Part shown: one piece after another, positions 21,401 to 46,409 of the stretch
Numbering within the stretch: the first letter of the stretch is position 1
How the letters are laid out: each line of letters starts with the position of its first letter
The notes under the pieces: generated by a model
Database searches by the model: none
What the model was told of the DNA's origin: nothing
Seen by the model: the letters and a program-made list of their open reading frames with translations, nothing else
Translations under genes and position numbers: made by a program
DNA from: Struthio camelus
Taxonomy: Eukaryota; Chordata; Aves; Struthioniformes; Struthionidae
Direction of reading: 5' to 3'
Assembly: GCF_040807025.1 (NCBI RefSeq)
Contig: NC_090967.1
Span: 4,648,001 to 4,712,000 of the forward strand
DNA length: 64,000 bases

Positions 21401-23507
21401 GAAGACGCCAATGCATGTTTCTAGGGTGGCATGACTGCTCAAACACCGGTCATTGCCCTTGTCGGGCACAAGTCTCCATATGTAGTGAAGCTGCAAGGGC
21501 AATGGTACCAAGGCACTGTGCTGGTCAAGCTGCTGGCTACCTCAGTCTGTTTTCCTCTGTCTCAGTCAGACTCACAACCACTGGAACATGCTTGCCTGGC
21601 AGAAGAGCAAGCACTTTTCTGCTGGGATAAGCAGCTGCCCTCATTTCTGTCAGTCTGGCAGTGACTAGCATGCACCAATCAAAGAACTGGTTTTGCACGA
21701 GGCTTTTATTTGCCTGCAGGGAAAAAAAGGCTCTGCCCTTTCAAGCCATCATGAAGCCAGCCTGCTGTTAGGTTCTGCTGCAGATGGAGACGTGGGATCT
21801 TGCTGCTCAGCAAGCTTTTCTCCCCCCCACCAGGTATTTTATCTGGCTCAGACAGATTGATCCATAGCTAGCATGCCTAGTTCAATAGCTTACCTGGCTG
21901 TTCTTTAGTGACCATGAAGGAAAACAAAGTGAGGTCTCATGGTTCAGATATAAGCAGGGCGGGCTAACCAGGGCAAAGGTGTTGGTTGGTGGTTAGAGTA
22001 CTGTTTGCATTCTTTTCCAGATTTGCCATCAATATCCCAGTTGACCATAAATGCGGTTAACAGGACAGGGCCATAGAGGATGTCTAGCTGCAATGGAGAA
22101 TAGCAGCACCCACAACTGAGGAAGTTGTTTGCCAAAGCTCAGAGGGCAGCGTTAGTTTTAGGAGAGTCAGATGATTTTTTGGTTTTGACCGTGGTTTTGA
22201 CCTTCAGTTGCAGAATCACTGGCAGAAATGCATGTCAGAGGTCCACCACCTTCCTGGAAAGGCCATCAGCATTGGAGAGCCTCAGAGACTAAAGCCACTT
22301 CACAGATGAGGCAGGGTTTGCCCCACACTCACTTCTGAGGGAAACCAAACATCACAACCAGCAGCTGTTACTAAGAAGCTCCCTGGGACAGGGAGACTGT
22401 GGAGACCTATTTTTCATGCAGACAACTCCCAGGGCTAAGGGCTGTAGCTGTAACTTGCAGAGCAAGGAGCATGCTGCTGTCTTTTAAGAGCAGTTTTAGC
22501 TGGCAGTTTCAGCAGAATCTGACTTCAGTGATCTGTTTCCTTCTCCACAGCCATGCACAGTTTCAGGTATGTCATAACCTTATTTAAGAGTCTTGTTAGC
22601 CTGGAGAATTAGTGAGTTTGCCGAGTGCTCCCTCCAGCAAGCTTAGTTGCAGCCTACCTCTGCATAGAAGCAGGGTGCTCCTGAGTAAGGAAGAAGTTGC
22701 CCCCTTGCCACTTAAGCCACCCCCTTAGTTAATGCCATTATCATGCCTCCACCAAACGATCATCCCTGGAATAGCTAGAGGCAGGTCTCACAGCACTGTC
22801 AGCAAGAGAGGAATGCTCACCTGATCCATCTGCCTTGCAGAGCAAGGACTGCCCCCCCAGCATCACACAGGACACTGATGTCCAGGGCAAACATCACACT
22901 CCATCTCTGCAGGGAGAGCCAGCAGCTGTGCAGAAGAGCCACCACCTGCAGATCACCCCACACTGCAGGCATCTTCACCAGCAAGTAAGAAGAGCCACAT
23001 TTTGAGACCTGTAGCCCACTGAGCACAGCTCAGGCAGGCTTAGCTCCATGGTGTGGTTCAGAATTCATCCCAGCACTAGCAAGAGGCTTTTAGGAGGTGC
23101 ACGAAACCTTTTAGCTCTTTACCAAGGTGCACCAAATACAGCATTGATGTAGGAAGATGCAGCTTGTTAAACTCAGCACGACCAAACCCTGACAAGTCCC
23201 TGCACACAGGTGGGGAGAAGCAGCAGAGATACAGCCCACCACCCCAGCAGGCTCTGTGCTCCCCCAGGGAGCTGGGGAAGCCCAGGGACACAGATGGGGA
23301 AGCAGCCCCTCAGCAGGGTCCCTTTAGCCTCTCTGCTCCCTGAGGTGGAAGCTGTTCCCCAGGAGGGTGCCAGCTCCCAGCCCCACACCCCAGGGAGGCA
23401 GGAGGGCTGCAAACAGTCCCCCCTAAGGCAAGGGGCCACCCAGGAACAAGCCACAGACCCCATAAACACCTTCACCCAGGGCAGCCCCCTCCCATGCCCC
23501 ACCTTAC
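18451..23507 (-). other. PLIN3: PLIN3 first intron
   Basis: This is the stretch between the ATG-bearing exon and the putative non-coding first exon, whose donor GTAAGG is at 23507-23502. The acceptor near the ATG lies within TTTTCCAGCTGCAG, and either AG could be used. No coding frame within it resembles a known protein. It appears to be ordinary intronic sequence. Confidence 0.5.
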
Positions 23508-23640
23508 CTGGCTCCTCCACACCCTCAGCACCTACCACCACAGCACACCTTGGCCCCGCGCCCCGCATAAATACTGCTGCCGTGCTGACAAGCGGCTGGG
23601 CGAGCCAATCGGGGAGCTGACAGCACTGCCTCGGCCAATG
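23508..23640 (-). promoter_or_regulatory. PLIN3: PLIN3 core promoter and non-coding exon 1
   Basis: Reading the minus strand: two inverted CCAAT boxes (plus-strand CCAAT at 23635-23639 and 23605-23609), a TATA-like TATTTATG (23573-23566), then about 35 bases of leader ending GAGCCAG at 23508, followed by donor GTAAGG. The spacing puts the start site near 23543 with CCAAT at roughly -65 and -95, a classical arrangement. No start codon lies in the short exon, matching the downstream ATG at 18450. The exact start site is inferred. Confidence 0.6.
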
Positions 23641-23849
23641 GGGAGTGGGAGGAGCAATGGGGCCAGGTGAGGGGCCACAGGTAGAGCCTGGGGGATCCTT
23701 GCCCGCCCCGGGAGGGACGTGCCTGCCAGGGAGCCCCAGCGGGCCCTGCCGGAGGGGTCACCTGCCCTCCCGGTGCGTTGGCACCGGTGGTGCTGGGGGC
23801 CATGGCAGCGGGTCACAGGGGTGACACTGGCCTCCCCTCGTGTCCCCCT

Positions 23850-26800
23850 CCTCCCCCCAGCATCTGCTGAAGCCTTCAGGACTCAGCCCTTCAGTGCTGC
23901 CCTGGCCCTCGTGCCCCTGCTTGGTTCAGTGGCTGAGCTCCACCAACCCTGCTTGCTTCCATGTTGCCCCAGATGCTTGCTTTTGGGAGCTGAGGAGGGC
24001 ATGGCCAGGCACCCAGCCATTCCTGAGGCACAGACCTGCCCAGGTTCGTCCGCATTATTAGGGAAGTGGATTCAAGTGCAGGACTTGTCTGCTACTGGAG
24101 CTACTGGGAGGAGAGCTGGAGCCTGCTGAGTGTCGGAGCTGCAGGTCAGCCCTGATCCCTGAGCCCTCATCCCATGTGCAGGGCTCAGCCAGGCACCAGC
24201 AGGCCGCTTGCGTGCGGCTTTCTCTGCATTAGCAGCGAGTAGCATGGTTGGGAAGCGCATGAGTTGTTGGGCTCAGCGTGCTTACACCTGTGCTGGAGCT
24301 GCTCTTCGCTTTGCATCGCAGATGTTGTCCAAAAGCCCCAGAGAAGCAGGATGTGCACAGGGTCTGTGACTCAGCCATAATGTTTCCCTGGCAAATCTCT
24401 CCTACCCTGGAGCATGGGTGCTGTAACTACCTCCTTCGCTCAGCCTTTGCCTGCCTGCAGCAGTACGTGATGATGAAACATGCTGCTTCTCAGTTGGCTG
24501 TGACTTTCAAGACAGAGGCTGTCTTCTACTTTTATATTTGCAGAAGACCTGGCAATGCAGGACTCTGAGCCTGGCTGCAGGAAGTTTAGGCTTTTTGATA
24601 GCAATAATAAATAAGGAAAAATTTAGTTAATGTTTTGCTCTTCTCTTTGTGCCTTCTCATCTTCAGATCTCAAGAGCCTGTTTGAAACCTTCAATTACGC
24701 TTCCTGTTGCCTGTTATTCAAGATTCGTGGGGGAGGAAACTGAGGCACAGGTAAGAATTATCTGAAGTGTTCTGAAGCTATTAAACAGCTTGAGTCACCT
24801 TGTTTTTGGCTGGTGAATGCAGGAGACCTTGGGTCTCATTTCTGTGTTGCCCACAGTAAGCCATGAAGGTAATGGGGGTAGGAGGTTGACAGTGTTTTGT
24901 GAAAACATGCTGTAAGCCAACAAAAATGTAGGCAACTATCAGTTGTCAGCTTTGAGGTTAAAAAGGAATCTCCCTCCTTCCTGGAGGCAGACTTGTCATG
25001 GAGTTGTTAGTTGAAAAAGGCCTCTGGAGCTTGTGTAGTCCAACCTGCTGCTTGAGATAGGACTATTATCAACATTAGGTCATGTCAGCTGCGGCTTTGT
25101 CTAGCTGAGTCTTCAAAAACACCTAGGGATGGAGATCTCACAGCCTCTCTGGGTTCCAGTGTTGCACCACTCTTCTGATGAAGAAGCTTTTCCTAATGCC
25201 TGATATGAACTTCCCCAGCTAAAACTTGTGGCTGTTGTCCCTGGTTTTACCACCTGTGTTACTGCGAAGGCTTTTGGGGCATTTATCTGTGTGAAGTAGA
25301 CTTCACGTTCTTGCAGGACCTGTGAACCTTTCACCTAACGGATTCCCTGGCAGTGCATGGCATTGGTCCCTCCTTTGATCTCTTGTTCTCTTTGCAGGGT
25401 ACTTTGCAGTTTTGAAGCGTTCAGTGTCTTGCACTAAGTCTTAAGCCAATCAGCAGATGTTGCATGGTGGCTTATATAGGTTGTGACACATACAGGGAAA
25501 ACGATAGATGTTCATGCTTGTCCACTGAACATATAATGAAATTCCTATAGGCACCAGGAATCAAGAAGCTAGTCCTCCATTTTTTTTGAACATTTGGCCT
25601 CAATGTGGACAGTGGGCTATGTTCTCAGGTGAAGTGTCAAATAATGCACGCTGTCAGTTGGTCTGTAGGTGTAAGTTGCCTAAGTAGGCCAGTTGCAGCA
25701 GCGACGGTGAAAACTTCATGAGGCAGGCTGTATTTCATCACCTAAAGGGCTAAAACAGTACTGTGTTAATGACGCACCTTCACGTAACTTGTAACGCGGC
25801 ATAGCTGAATACGAGCAGAAGTGAGAATTCCCATGCACTGCGTTAAGTGGCAGGTCGTTTGGGTGTGATAACATCGGTGATTATCATTAATGAGACAACA
25901 TATGGTATCTTAGGAGTGGCTCCAGTGACACAGGTCAAAATATCAACGCTTGGACCTCTCTTTCAGGGTAGACCCATCTGCAGTGGCAGAACACACTGAA
26001 AATACAGTCCCTGTCCTTGTGATGGCCGAGCAAAGGTTTGCATAGTTTTCTGCACTGATGTGATTCCTGTTACTACATAAACGCTGCATATTTAAAACCA
26101 AGATAAAAACAGTTCTGTTTTAAGAAGTTTGGTGGGCGTGGGAAGGGCGTAGGAGGAAGCGGAGAAGCATGCTTGCAGAAGAGAAAGGGAATCGTATTGG
26201 CTGGAGTGAGCCAGCCCTGTGGCCCTGGGCAGTGCCGCGCACAGAAGGCAGCTTCGCACCCCAGTAGCGCCGCAGCCTTTGTGCAAACGCTGCAGGGTCA
26301 AGACATGGGCTAAAGTCTTTCTAGTGATCCCCAGAAGTAATCCCTTCGCCTCCCATGCCTGTCAGCAGCCCTGCTGCTACCTGTACAACTTTCATTTCAG
26401 CTGTGGCCGTCAGACCATCCTGTAACTGCCTTCTGCATTGCAAGGTGTCCGAGAGGTCCTGATGTGGAACAGGCCTCTCCAGCTACGAGCTTCTTAGTTG
26501 TCTCAGTCCTATTTGGATTTCTCCAGGGGCATGGAGGATTTGAAGGATCAGGCCATTATGTTGGGTTCCCACTGTTAGGCTCGATTCCTTTCCCCACTCT
26601 GCAGTGCCTCACAGCCCAGCATCATCTCTTTCGGGACCAGAGGCCACACGGGACACTCTGAAGCCCCCCAACTGCAAGTGCTGATCTACTGCAAAGGAAA
26701 GGCTGTTGTTCTTCTACGGCATCCAGTCCATTAGCAGTCTGCCAAGGTGCCATGGCCACTATTCCCAGGGTAGTAGACACAGGGACGGGCAAAGATGGTT

Positions 26801-28290
26801 CATGGGTGAGGCATGTATTGCTTTGACTTGTGTTCCTCAGTTAAGTTAAGCAAAGCCCTTGGGCTTCCAGCAAACTGCTTGAGAAGCTCTGTGCCGCTGC
26901 ACTCAGGTGTCCCTCTTTTAGGAGCTGGAGCATGGTGTTGTCAGGAGCCCACTGAGGGGAAGAGTCAGCCTGTGGTCTGTGACATTCATTGCTGGGCACG
27001 TTTCACAAGATGCTTGCTGACAATCCTGCCCATCTCCACTGCCCCAGCACTCCACTTTCTCAAGTTCCTCTCTTCCTCTTCTCCATCACTTCCCCTTGCT
27101 GGGAGTGGTCCTTTGGGTAACAGTTGCAGAAATACTTTCAGCTGGTAACATTAACTGAAAGTGCTCTTTTCCCTTTTCTCTCCAGCTTCTTCCCAGCTGC
27201 AGCAGTTGTTGATGCTCCTCACAGCAGCCTTGTCCAAGGCCACAGTCTGAATGTGTCCCTGTGCTAATCTTGCAGTGCTGGAGGTTTGGATCCAGAGCAG
27301 AGCGAGGGAGAAGGGGCAGCAGGAGAGGGCAACTCCTCCCTGGATCCCATCCTACGCTACCCACCTCTTAGTCTCTCCTCACTCTTTGCATGGATGATCT
27401 CCAAAAGCAATGGCCTTCGTAGTGCTACAGCCTTCTGAAAACAGTTCTCTAGTCAGGTACCAAAAGCTCCAGTCCAGCTCTTGCCTCCTGACCAAGCCCT
27501 GGTTTCCCTAAGTCTTCAAAGTGGCTTCTTACTTCATGGGATGTTACAGCTCTCTGCTGCCCTCACCCTGCATCAGCAGAAACAAGACTTCCATGTCTCC
27601 TGCTGCCTGGCTGCCCTGCTCAGCTTGAGGGATTCCCAGTCACTGCTTCCCTTCCAGCAGCCTATCCCAGCCTATGGGCAAGTGGCAGCAGCTCAGGCGG
27701 GTCCCTGTCCTGAGCCCCAGCCGGCTTTGCCTGTGCAGTTGGAAACAGCCCGACTGGTTCTTGGATGCTCTTCCAGTTCACCTTGCTGCTCGTTTTCAGA
27801 CTGCTTGTTCTCCACCCCTGTCTGCTACTCCTTCTGTGCCTGCACTCCTGCTTCCTATCTTCAGGGACAGCTGGGGTGAGTTAATACAATGCTGGTTGGT
27901 TTTTCATAGGTGGGAGGGTGGATGTTTTCTGGGCCTGCTAAGAGAGTCCTCTCTGTCTCAGGCCATTGCTGAGACTCCTGCTCTTCTTTCCCCAATACTC
28001 AGAAGCGAGTTTAACAGAATTACAGGCTTCCTTTACATTAAGCTCAATCTTGGGTTTTGGCTAGCTTTACCGCACTTATTTTGGAAATTGTTGGATCATC
28101 TCAGCAAACGCAGGTTCCTTCTTGGAAAGCAGAAAGGTAGAGTGCATGGATTTTGCAGCAAAAGCTTGTATTCCCTGGATCTTAGTGCACTAGTGGAAAG
28201 GTTTTTCTGACAGCTGGGCTCTCCCATGCTGATGTCTTATATCTCATACAGAATCATATAGCTGTTCTTTTCAAACACACTCTCAGGTAT
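23850..28290. other. Spacer between PLIN3 and the ARRDC5 remnant
   Basis: No supported gene. Several open frames of 100-180 codons near 26.8-28.2 kb overlap on both strands and match nothing I recognise. One CR1 element is present (about 24993-25345). Confidence 0.45.
24993..25345 (-). mobile_element. Older CR1 LINE fragment
   Basis: Diverged but collinear with CR1: AAAAAGGCCTCTGGAGCTTG and GTAGTCCAACCTGCTGCTTG, then CACCTAGGGATGGAGATCTC, GTTCCAGTGTTGCACCACTC, AGCTTTTCCTAATGCCTGAT and GAACTTCCCCAGCT. The orientation matches the 4745 fragment, so the element is on the minus strand. Point changes and small gaps indicate an older insertion. Confidence 0.85.
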
Positions 28291-28295
28291 GGCTC

Positions 28296-28729
28296 TTATG
28301 CTGCTGGGCACCCTGTGCACCATGGTATGGGTGCTCCAAGAAGGTCAGCACTTCCTACTAGCTTATACCTGTATTCTGTGATTACATTTCCTGTGGATTT
28401 GGTGCTGACAAGTAGCAGTTTTGAGGGATACACCATGCTGCAGAGCACCGTGACTTCAAGGAGGGCAGTATTTGTCCTGGACTCCAGCATCATCACTTCA
28501 GTTTGGTCTTCTAGGGAGCATTGTCCTCTCTGGGCGGTGAAGATCTCATATAAGATAGTTGAGTGCAAAACAAAAACCAGCTTAACCTGTTGTCAATATC
28601 TGTTGTTCAGACAATGGATTCACTAGGGGCAAATATGTTTTTCTCTAGGGAAATCTGAAGGATAACAGAGCCACTATTGAAGCAGCAGAGAGAAACTACT
28701 TCTAGCTCAGCTTCCACCACTAAAGAGCC
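28296..28729 (-). pseudogene. ARRDC5: Decayed ARRDC5-like alpha-arrestin C-domain
   Basis: An acceptor-like tract (CTCTCCCTCCACACAG) precedes 28729. The following frame reads SLVVEAELEVVSLCC, SGSVILQISLEKNIFAPSE, comparable to human ARRDC5 PLFVEAEEKVSYNCC and VCLQIQMERNTFTPGE. It hits TGA at 28609-28607. The similarity resumes in another frame, after a second TGA (28595-28593): KLVFVLHSTILYEIFTA, then KLLLVSTKSTGNVITEYRYK, paralleling human KTVVFALYAHIQYEGFTP and LLLSVSSSTQDGEIMHTRYE. Position and strand match mammalian ARRDC5, between PLIN3 and UHRF1. The N-terminal arrestin exons were not recognised upstream. The human comparison is from memory. A sequencing error could mimic one frameshift, but hardly both defects plus the missing exons. 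Confidence 0.62.
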
Positions 28730-28734
28730 CTGTG

Positions 28735-31470
28735 TGGAGGGAGAGGAAAGCAAAGTCTGGTGAGTTCCTCTTGCTGGACGCAGTGCGATCCTGTAGCATC
28801 TCAATGCATGTGGAAACTCCCAACATACCAGCTGAGACTGTTCAGCTCTTTATACAGGCCCTGGTATTTAACCTCGGGGAAGGTCTCTCTTGCTTTATGG
28901 AGTGTGACATGGCTGAATTGTCACCAGCCCTCCTGAGCAGCTATGCAAAGAATATGTATTTCTGTAGGTAAAAGTATAAGCATTAACACCTGAGAGGAAG
29001 GCCAAAATGGTTAAAATCAGTATATTCTAGCTATCTTGATGATCTTTGACTAACTGTTCCAATTTAGGGAGTCCTGGCTCTCAGAGCGCTTCCTACATGT
29101 CCGTGAGCCAAGCCTTACAATGCACTGTGTGCTAGGAGAGAAACACGGTGCAAACCCCAGAACAACCTCTTGTCATGATGTTCCTCATGATTTTATGGGA
29201 CCAAAACTCTAGCTTTTTCTTCCAGAATTCCTTGCATCCTTAGCATTAGATATTAAACAGTGCTATGAAGGCATTGTAAGGGATGGACTGTGAATCATAG
29301 TGACTGTAATGGGAAACTGTCCTGCCTACCCAAGGATAAATCTGGCTTCTTTGTCTAAGATTTACTTGTTTTAATCATGTTCATCAGCTCTTACAAGCCT
29401 GGGCTTTCCTTCCTCCTAATCCCTTATGCCAAAACTTCACTTTGAACATTACTATGGGATTCAAGATTGCTAGGATTTTGTCCTGCTAACTGCCTCTTTT
29501 TGCAAATGAATTCAACAAAGCCTTAAGTTTTAATAATCCAAACTGGATAGCCCTGCTGGCAGGACAGCCCAGATATTGTTTCTTCACAGCATGGGGGATT
29601 AGCCGGATGGAAGAACAGTGTTTTCAATCAGAATTTTAACTCCAAAGAAAAGGAATGCCTAAAACAATCTGAAAGGGAGGAAACTAAAACTCAGCAGCTT
29701 CCTAGGTAAATGCAATATAAGGAAGTCATGTTCTTTTTTCTACCAGTTTGTAGAAACCTGAAAATCCCAGGGTTCTATGCCACTTACACCAAGTTCTCTG
29801 TAAGTTACTCTGGCAACGTTCTTGTTTTAACAGAAGGGAGGACCTTAAAAATTTAACCAGTAATGAAATCAATTTTCCACTGCTAGAATGATCTAGAATT
29901 GGGCCTTCTTGTGAGTAACCTGTTTTGTAGACCCAACTGAACGGGGCGTAGGATGCAGCACAGTTTTCGTAGTGCGTGGATTCACTGAATGAGTAAAAGT
30001 TTCTCCAGAAACTGGGCTTTTTGTTTTCAGACTCTACTAATTCTCGAGATGCTACTAGTCATATTTGACAACTGGCATGAGTCTGACCCTCGAGCAGTCT
30101 GTACCTTACAGTAAGAGTTTCCTCTAGCGTGATGGGAACTGCCAAGGGTAAAAGGAAATACATCTGTTAAGGACTTGAATCCATGTGTGTATAGTTCTTA
30201 AACAGATAGGAGACGGGACCCAAGCGGGGCATATGGTGAGGTCAAATGCAAGGTAATAAGGTGCTATCAGAAGCATTTTTAGCCTCTGAGTGTTAAAAAG
30301 TTCATGTGAATAGCAGACTGCTGAAATATACATTCCTTGCAGGTCAGCTTCAATGGGACACACCAAGCGCTCAGGGGAGGAGGGGTCAGGTCTGTATCTT
30401 TAAGTGGCTTTTTTTTTTGAACTTATAGCACCTCTATAGAGATGTAAAGAATGCTGAAAAAAGTCTGAAAGAGGGCAGTAAAGATCCGTTGTTAAACTGT
30501 CCTGCATTTGAAAGTCCTGAGGGATGTGGGTTCTTAGCTCCTCTGAAAACGGGGAAGAACATAGGTGACACAATATGCGTTCAGGTACGCTGGTAAGCAA
30601 CAAGAATTTAAACTTCAGCCTAAAAGATTCAAAACCGAGATGCTTTGGAAATGCGACTTGTTCTTCAAAGGGAGAAATGATTTTCCCAGCACTCAGCTTA
30701 TCCTGCTGCTCCCGGTCAGGTGTGAGATGTCCGATAAGCCCTTGAGGCTGTGGGAAGGGTTTGCTGCTGCCTTAGGTCAAGGCTAAGACTCTACTGCATC
30801 TACAAGGGGGAAAAGTGACCTTTGGGCAAGGCAGCACCTTCGCATCGGGGAGGAAACGAAGCCTGATTGCTGCAGGTCGCGGTTCAGCTCCGAGGCTTTT
30901 GTGCATTGACGTCCAGCCTAAGCTTTGGTAGTCCGCTCACGTAGGCCAGGGACTTTGGACCTGCGATCTGAGGCCCAGCTCCAGAGGATCCCCAACAGGT
31001 CCTCGGAAAGGGGGGGAGGAGGGGGAACGCGCTGCTTCGGGGACTTTGACATGCTGTATCAATCCGCTAGGATGCTTCACCGGTGAGCGCGGTGAAGAAC
31101 ACTTTGCTGGTTGTGTTCGTCTTCTCAGGCTGCCGCTTTCTTTTCTCAGAAACCTCGCCGCAGTCCCCCCGGCTACCGCTTAATCTGTCTGGTGCTCGCT
31201 CGAAGCGAACTTCATCGTTTTTTATTTCCTCATAGCGTTAACCGTTTTGGGGCAAAGCTCCCCCTGAAGCAGCGCTTTGGGGGTTTTGCTCACGCAGTCG
31301 CGCTGGCACCCGTCGCACCAGCGGTAGCGGCTGGGCCGCGTTACCTCCAGGAGGCCGCGGGGTCTCCCCCACAAGCGCGGCACCACTCCGATGTGGAGAG
31401 ATTTTTTTTTTTTTTAAATTAAGATTTGGGGTAGATTCGGGGTTCAGGAGCTCTCAGACTAACGAACGTT
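28735..31470. other. Spacer between the ARRDC5 remnant and the UHRF1 CpG island
   Basis: All frames were scanned by eye for the missing ARRDC5 N-domain exons and other proteins, and nothing convincing was found. GC content rises from about 30.8 kb toward the UHRF1 island. Confidence 0.4.
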
Positions 31471-32221
31471 TGGAGGCCTCTTACTATTCGCGCTACAGCA
31501 GGGCCGAGAGCCCCGGCGAGAGACGAGGAGCCGGATGCGCGTGTTCGGCCGCGGCCTCCCAGGCGACAACGCGGGTCGGAAAGGCGGCTTTTCGGGGGGG
31601 GGGGAACGGGGAGGGGGGTTCAGCCGCCCCCACCCCGAACTCCCATCAGTTTCGTGCGGCTTTTGCTTGGATTCGCCGAAGCCACTCGAAAACGCTCCCG
31701 GAGGAGCGGCGAGGCCGGGGATGCGGCTGCCCGCGGGCGACGGTGCTTTTTAAAGACATGTATCATTATTAATTATTTCCAGCCCCCCTCCCCCGCCCTG
31801 CAGCGGGATAGAGGGGCGCGATGCGCGGACGGTGCGGGCGGAGGTGGGGGCAGCCCGGCCCGGGGACCCCCCCGCCCGCCGCCGCCGCCGCCGCCCGGGC
31901 CCCGCGCTGCCGGGGAGCCGCGGGCGGCCCGGCCCCGCCCCGCCCCGCCGCGCCGCGCTCGTTCCCGCCAGCGGCGGCCAATGGGCGGGAGCGCGCCGCG
32001 CACGGGGCTTTTCCGCGCCAAACTCCAAAGCCCGGGGAGCGGCGGCGGCGGGGCGCAGCGCGGCACCGGCCTCCAGCGCCACGGGTGAGTCCCGCCGCCG
32101 CACCCCGACGGCGCTGCCCTGCCCGGCCCCGGGGGGAGCGTCCGCCCGCCCGCCCGGGCTGGTGACAGCTGCCGCCCGCCCGCCCCGCGGGGCTTCCCGC
32201 CTCCACGGGGCGACCCCCCCC

Positions 32222-32249
32222 TTCCTCCTCCTCCTCCTCCTCCTCCTCC
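32222..32249. repeat. (TCC)n microsatellite
   Basis: About nine TCC triplets lie in the UHRF1 promoter island; on the minus strand they are GGA repeats. Confidence 0.85.
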
Positions 32250-32885
32250 CGGCGCCCCGGGACGCGCCCTCCGGTGCCGGCGCCCCCCCCCGCCCCGAGC
32301 GGGCGCCCCGCCGGTCTTTCGGGGGGGCAATTGACACCCGCGGCGGCCCCCTCCTTTTTCCCGGGTTCCCCCCACCCCGCCGGCGGCGGTTGCCAGCCGG
32401 GCGCCGCCCGGGGCTCGGCTCGGCTCGGCGGGTGCGGGCGCTGCCGGACCCCGCGGCGGCGGCCCGCGCGGCGCCCCCCGGCTCCCGGCGGCGCTGCCCC
32501 TTTAAGGCCGCCCCCCCTTCTCTCCCCTCTCATTTGCATAGTCGCGCGAGACCCGCCGAAGGAGGGCGGCCGGAGCGTTTCAATTGTGGCGCGAGATACA
32601 GTTGGCGCGCGCCGCCCGCCCGCGAGGCGGCAGAGAGGCACGGGCGCAACCAAAGCCGTTAGGCGCCGGCGGGGGGCGGGGCGAAGGCGTAAGTAGCCAA
32701 TGGGTGGCGGAACCGGCCGGGCTGACGGCCAATGAGGCGGGGACGAAGCGCGGGCGGGCCGGCCGGCTGGCGGGCCTGGCAGCGAGACGGGGCCCGGGGA
32801 GGGGGGGGGGGAGACGCGGGGGTAGGTTGAGCGGTCTCATTGATTCGGTGCCCGGAGCGCGAGCGTCGCCGCGGGCCCCGCCGGG

Positions 32886-32920
32886 CCGGACCGGACCGGA
32901 CCGGACTAGACCGGACCGGA
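32886..32920. repeat. CCGGA pentanucleotide repeat
   Basis: Four CCGGA units, one variant (CTAGA) and two more CCGGA units lie 150 bases before the UHRF1 start codon, in the leader or its intron. Confidence 0.9.
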
Positions 32921-33070
32921 CCGCGCGAGCTCCTGAGGCGGCGGCGGCGACGGGTGGGGGCGGTTCGTCTCGGCACGGGGGCAGCGCCGTGAGGGGAGCG
33001 GAGCTGCCGGCGGGCCGCTGTCCTCAGCCGCCGCGCGGCCCGCGCTTTCTCTGTGGGCAGGACCGCCGCC

Positions 33071-46409
<13,339 letters not shown>

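Noticed and set aside
27481-28210. 132- and 178-codon plus-strand frames
   Set aside because: No recognisable domain, strong compositional bias, no splice or promoter context; treated as chance.
31769-32653. 294-codon minus-strand open frame, and many other long overlapping frames in the UHRF1 CpG island
   Set aside because: Extreme GC content removes stop codons in all frames. The translations are Gly/Arg/Pro/Ala strings without domain resemblance, and they overlap on both strands.
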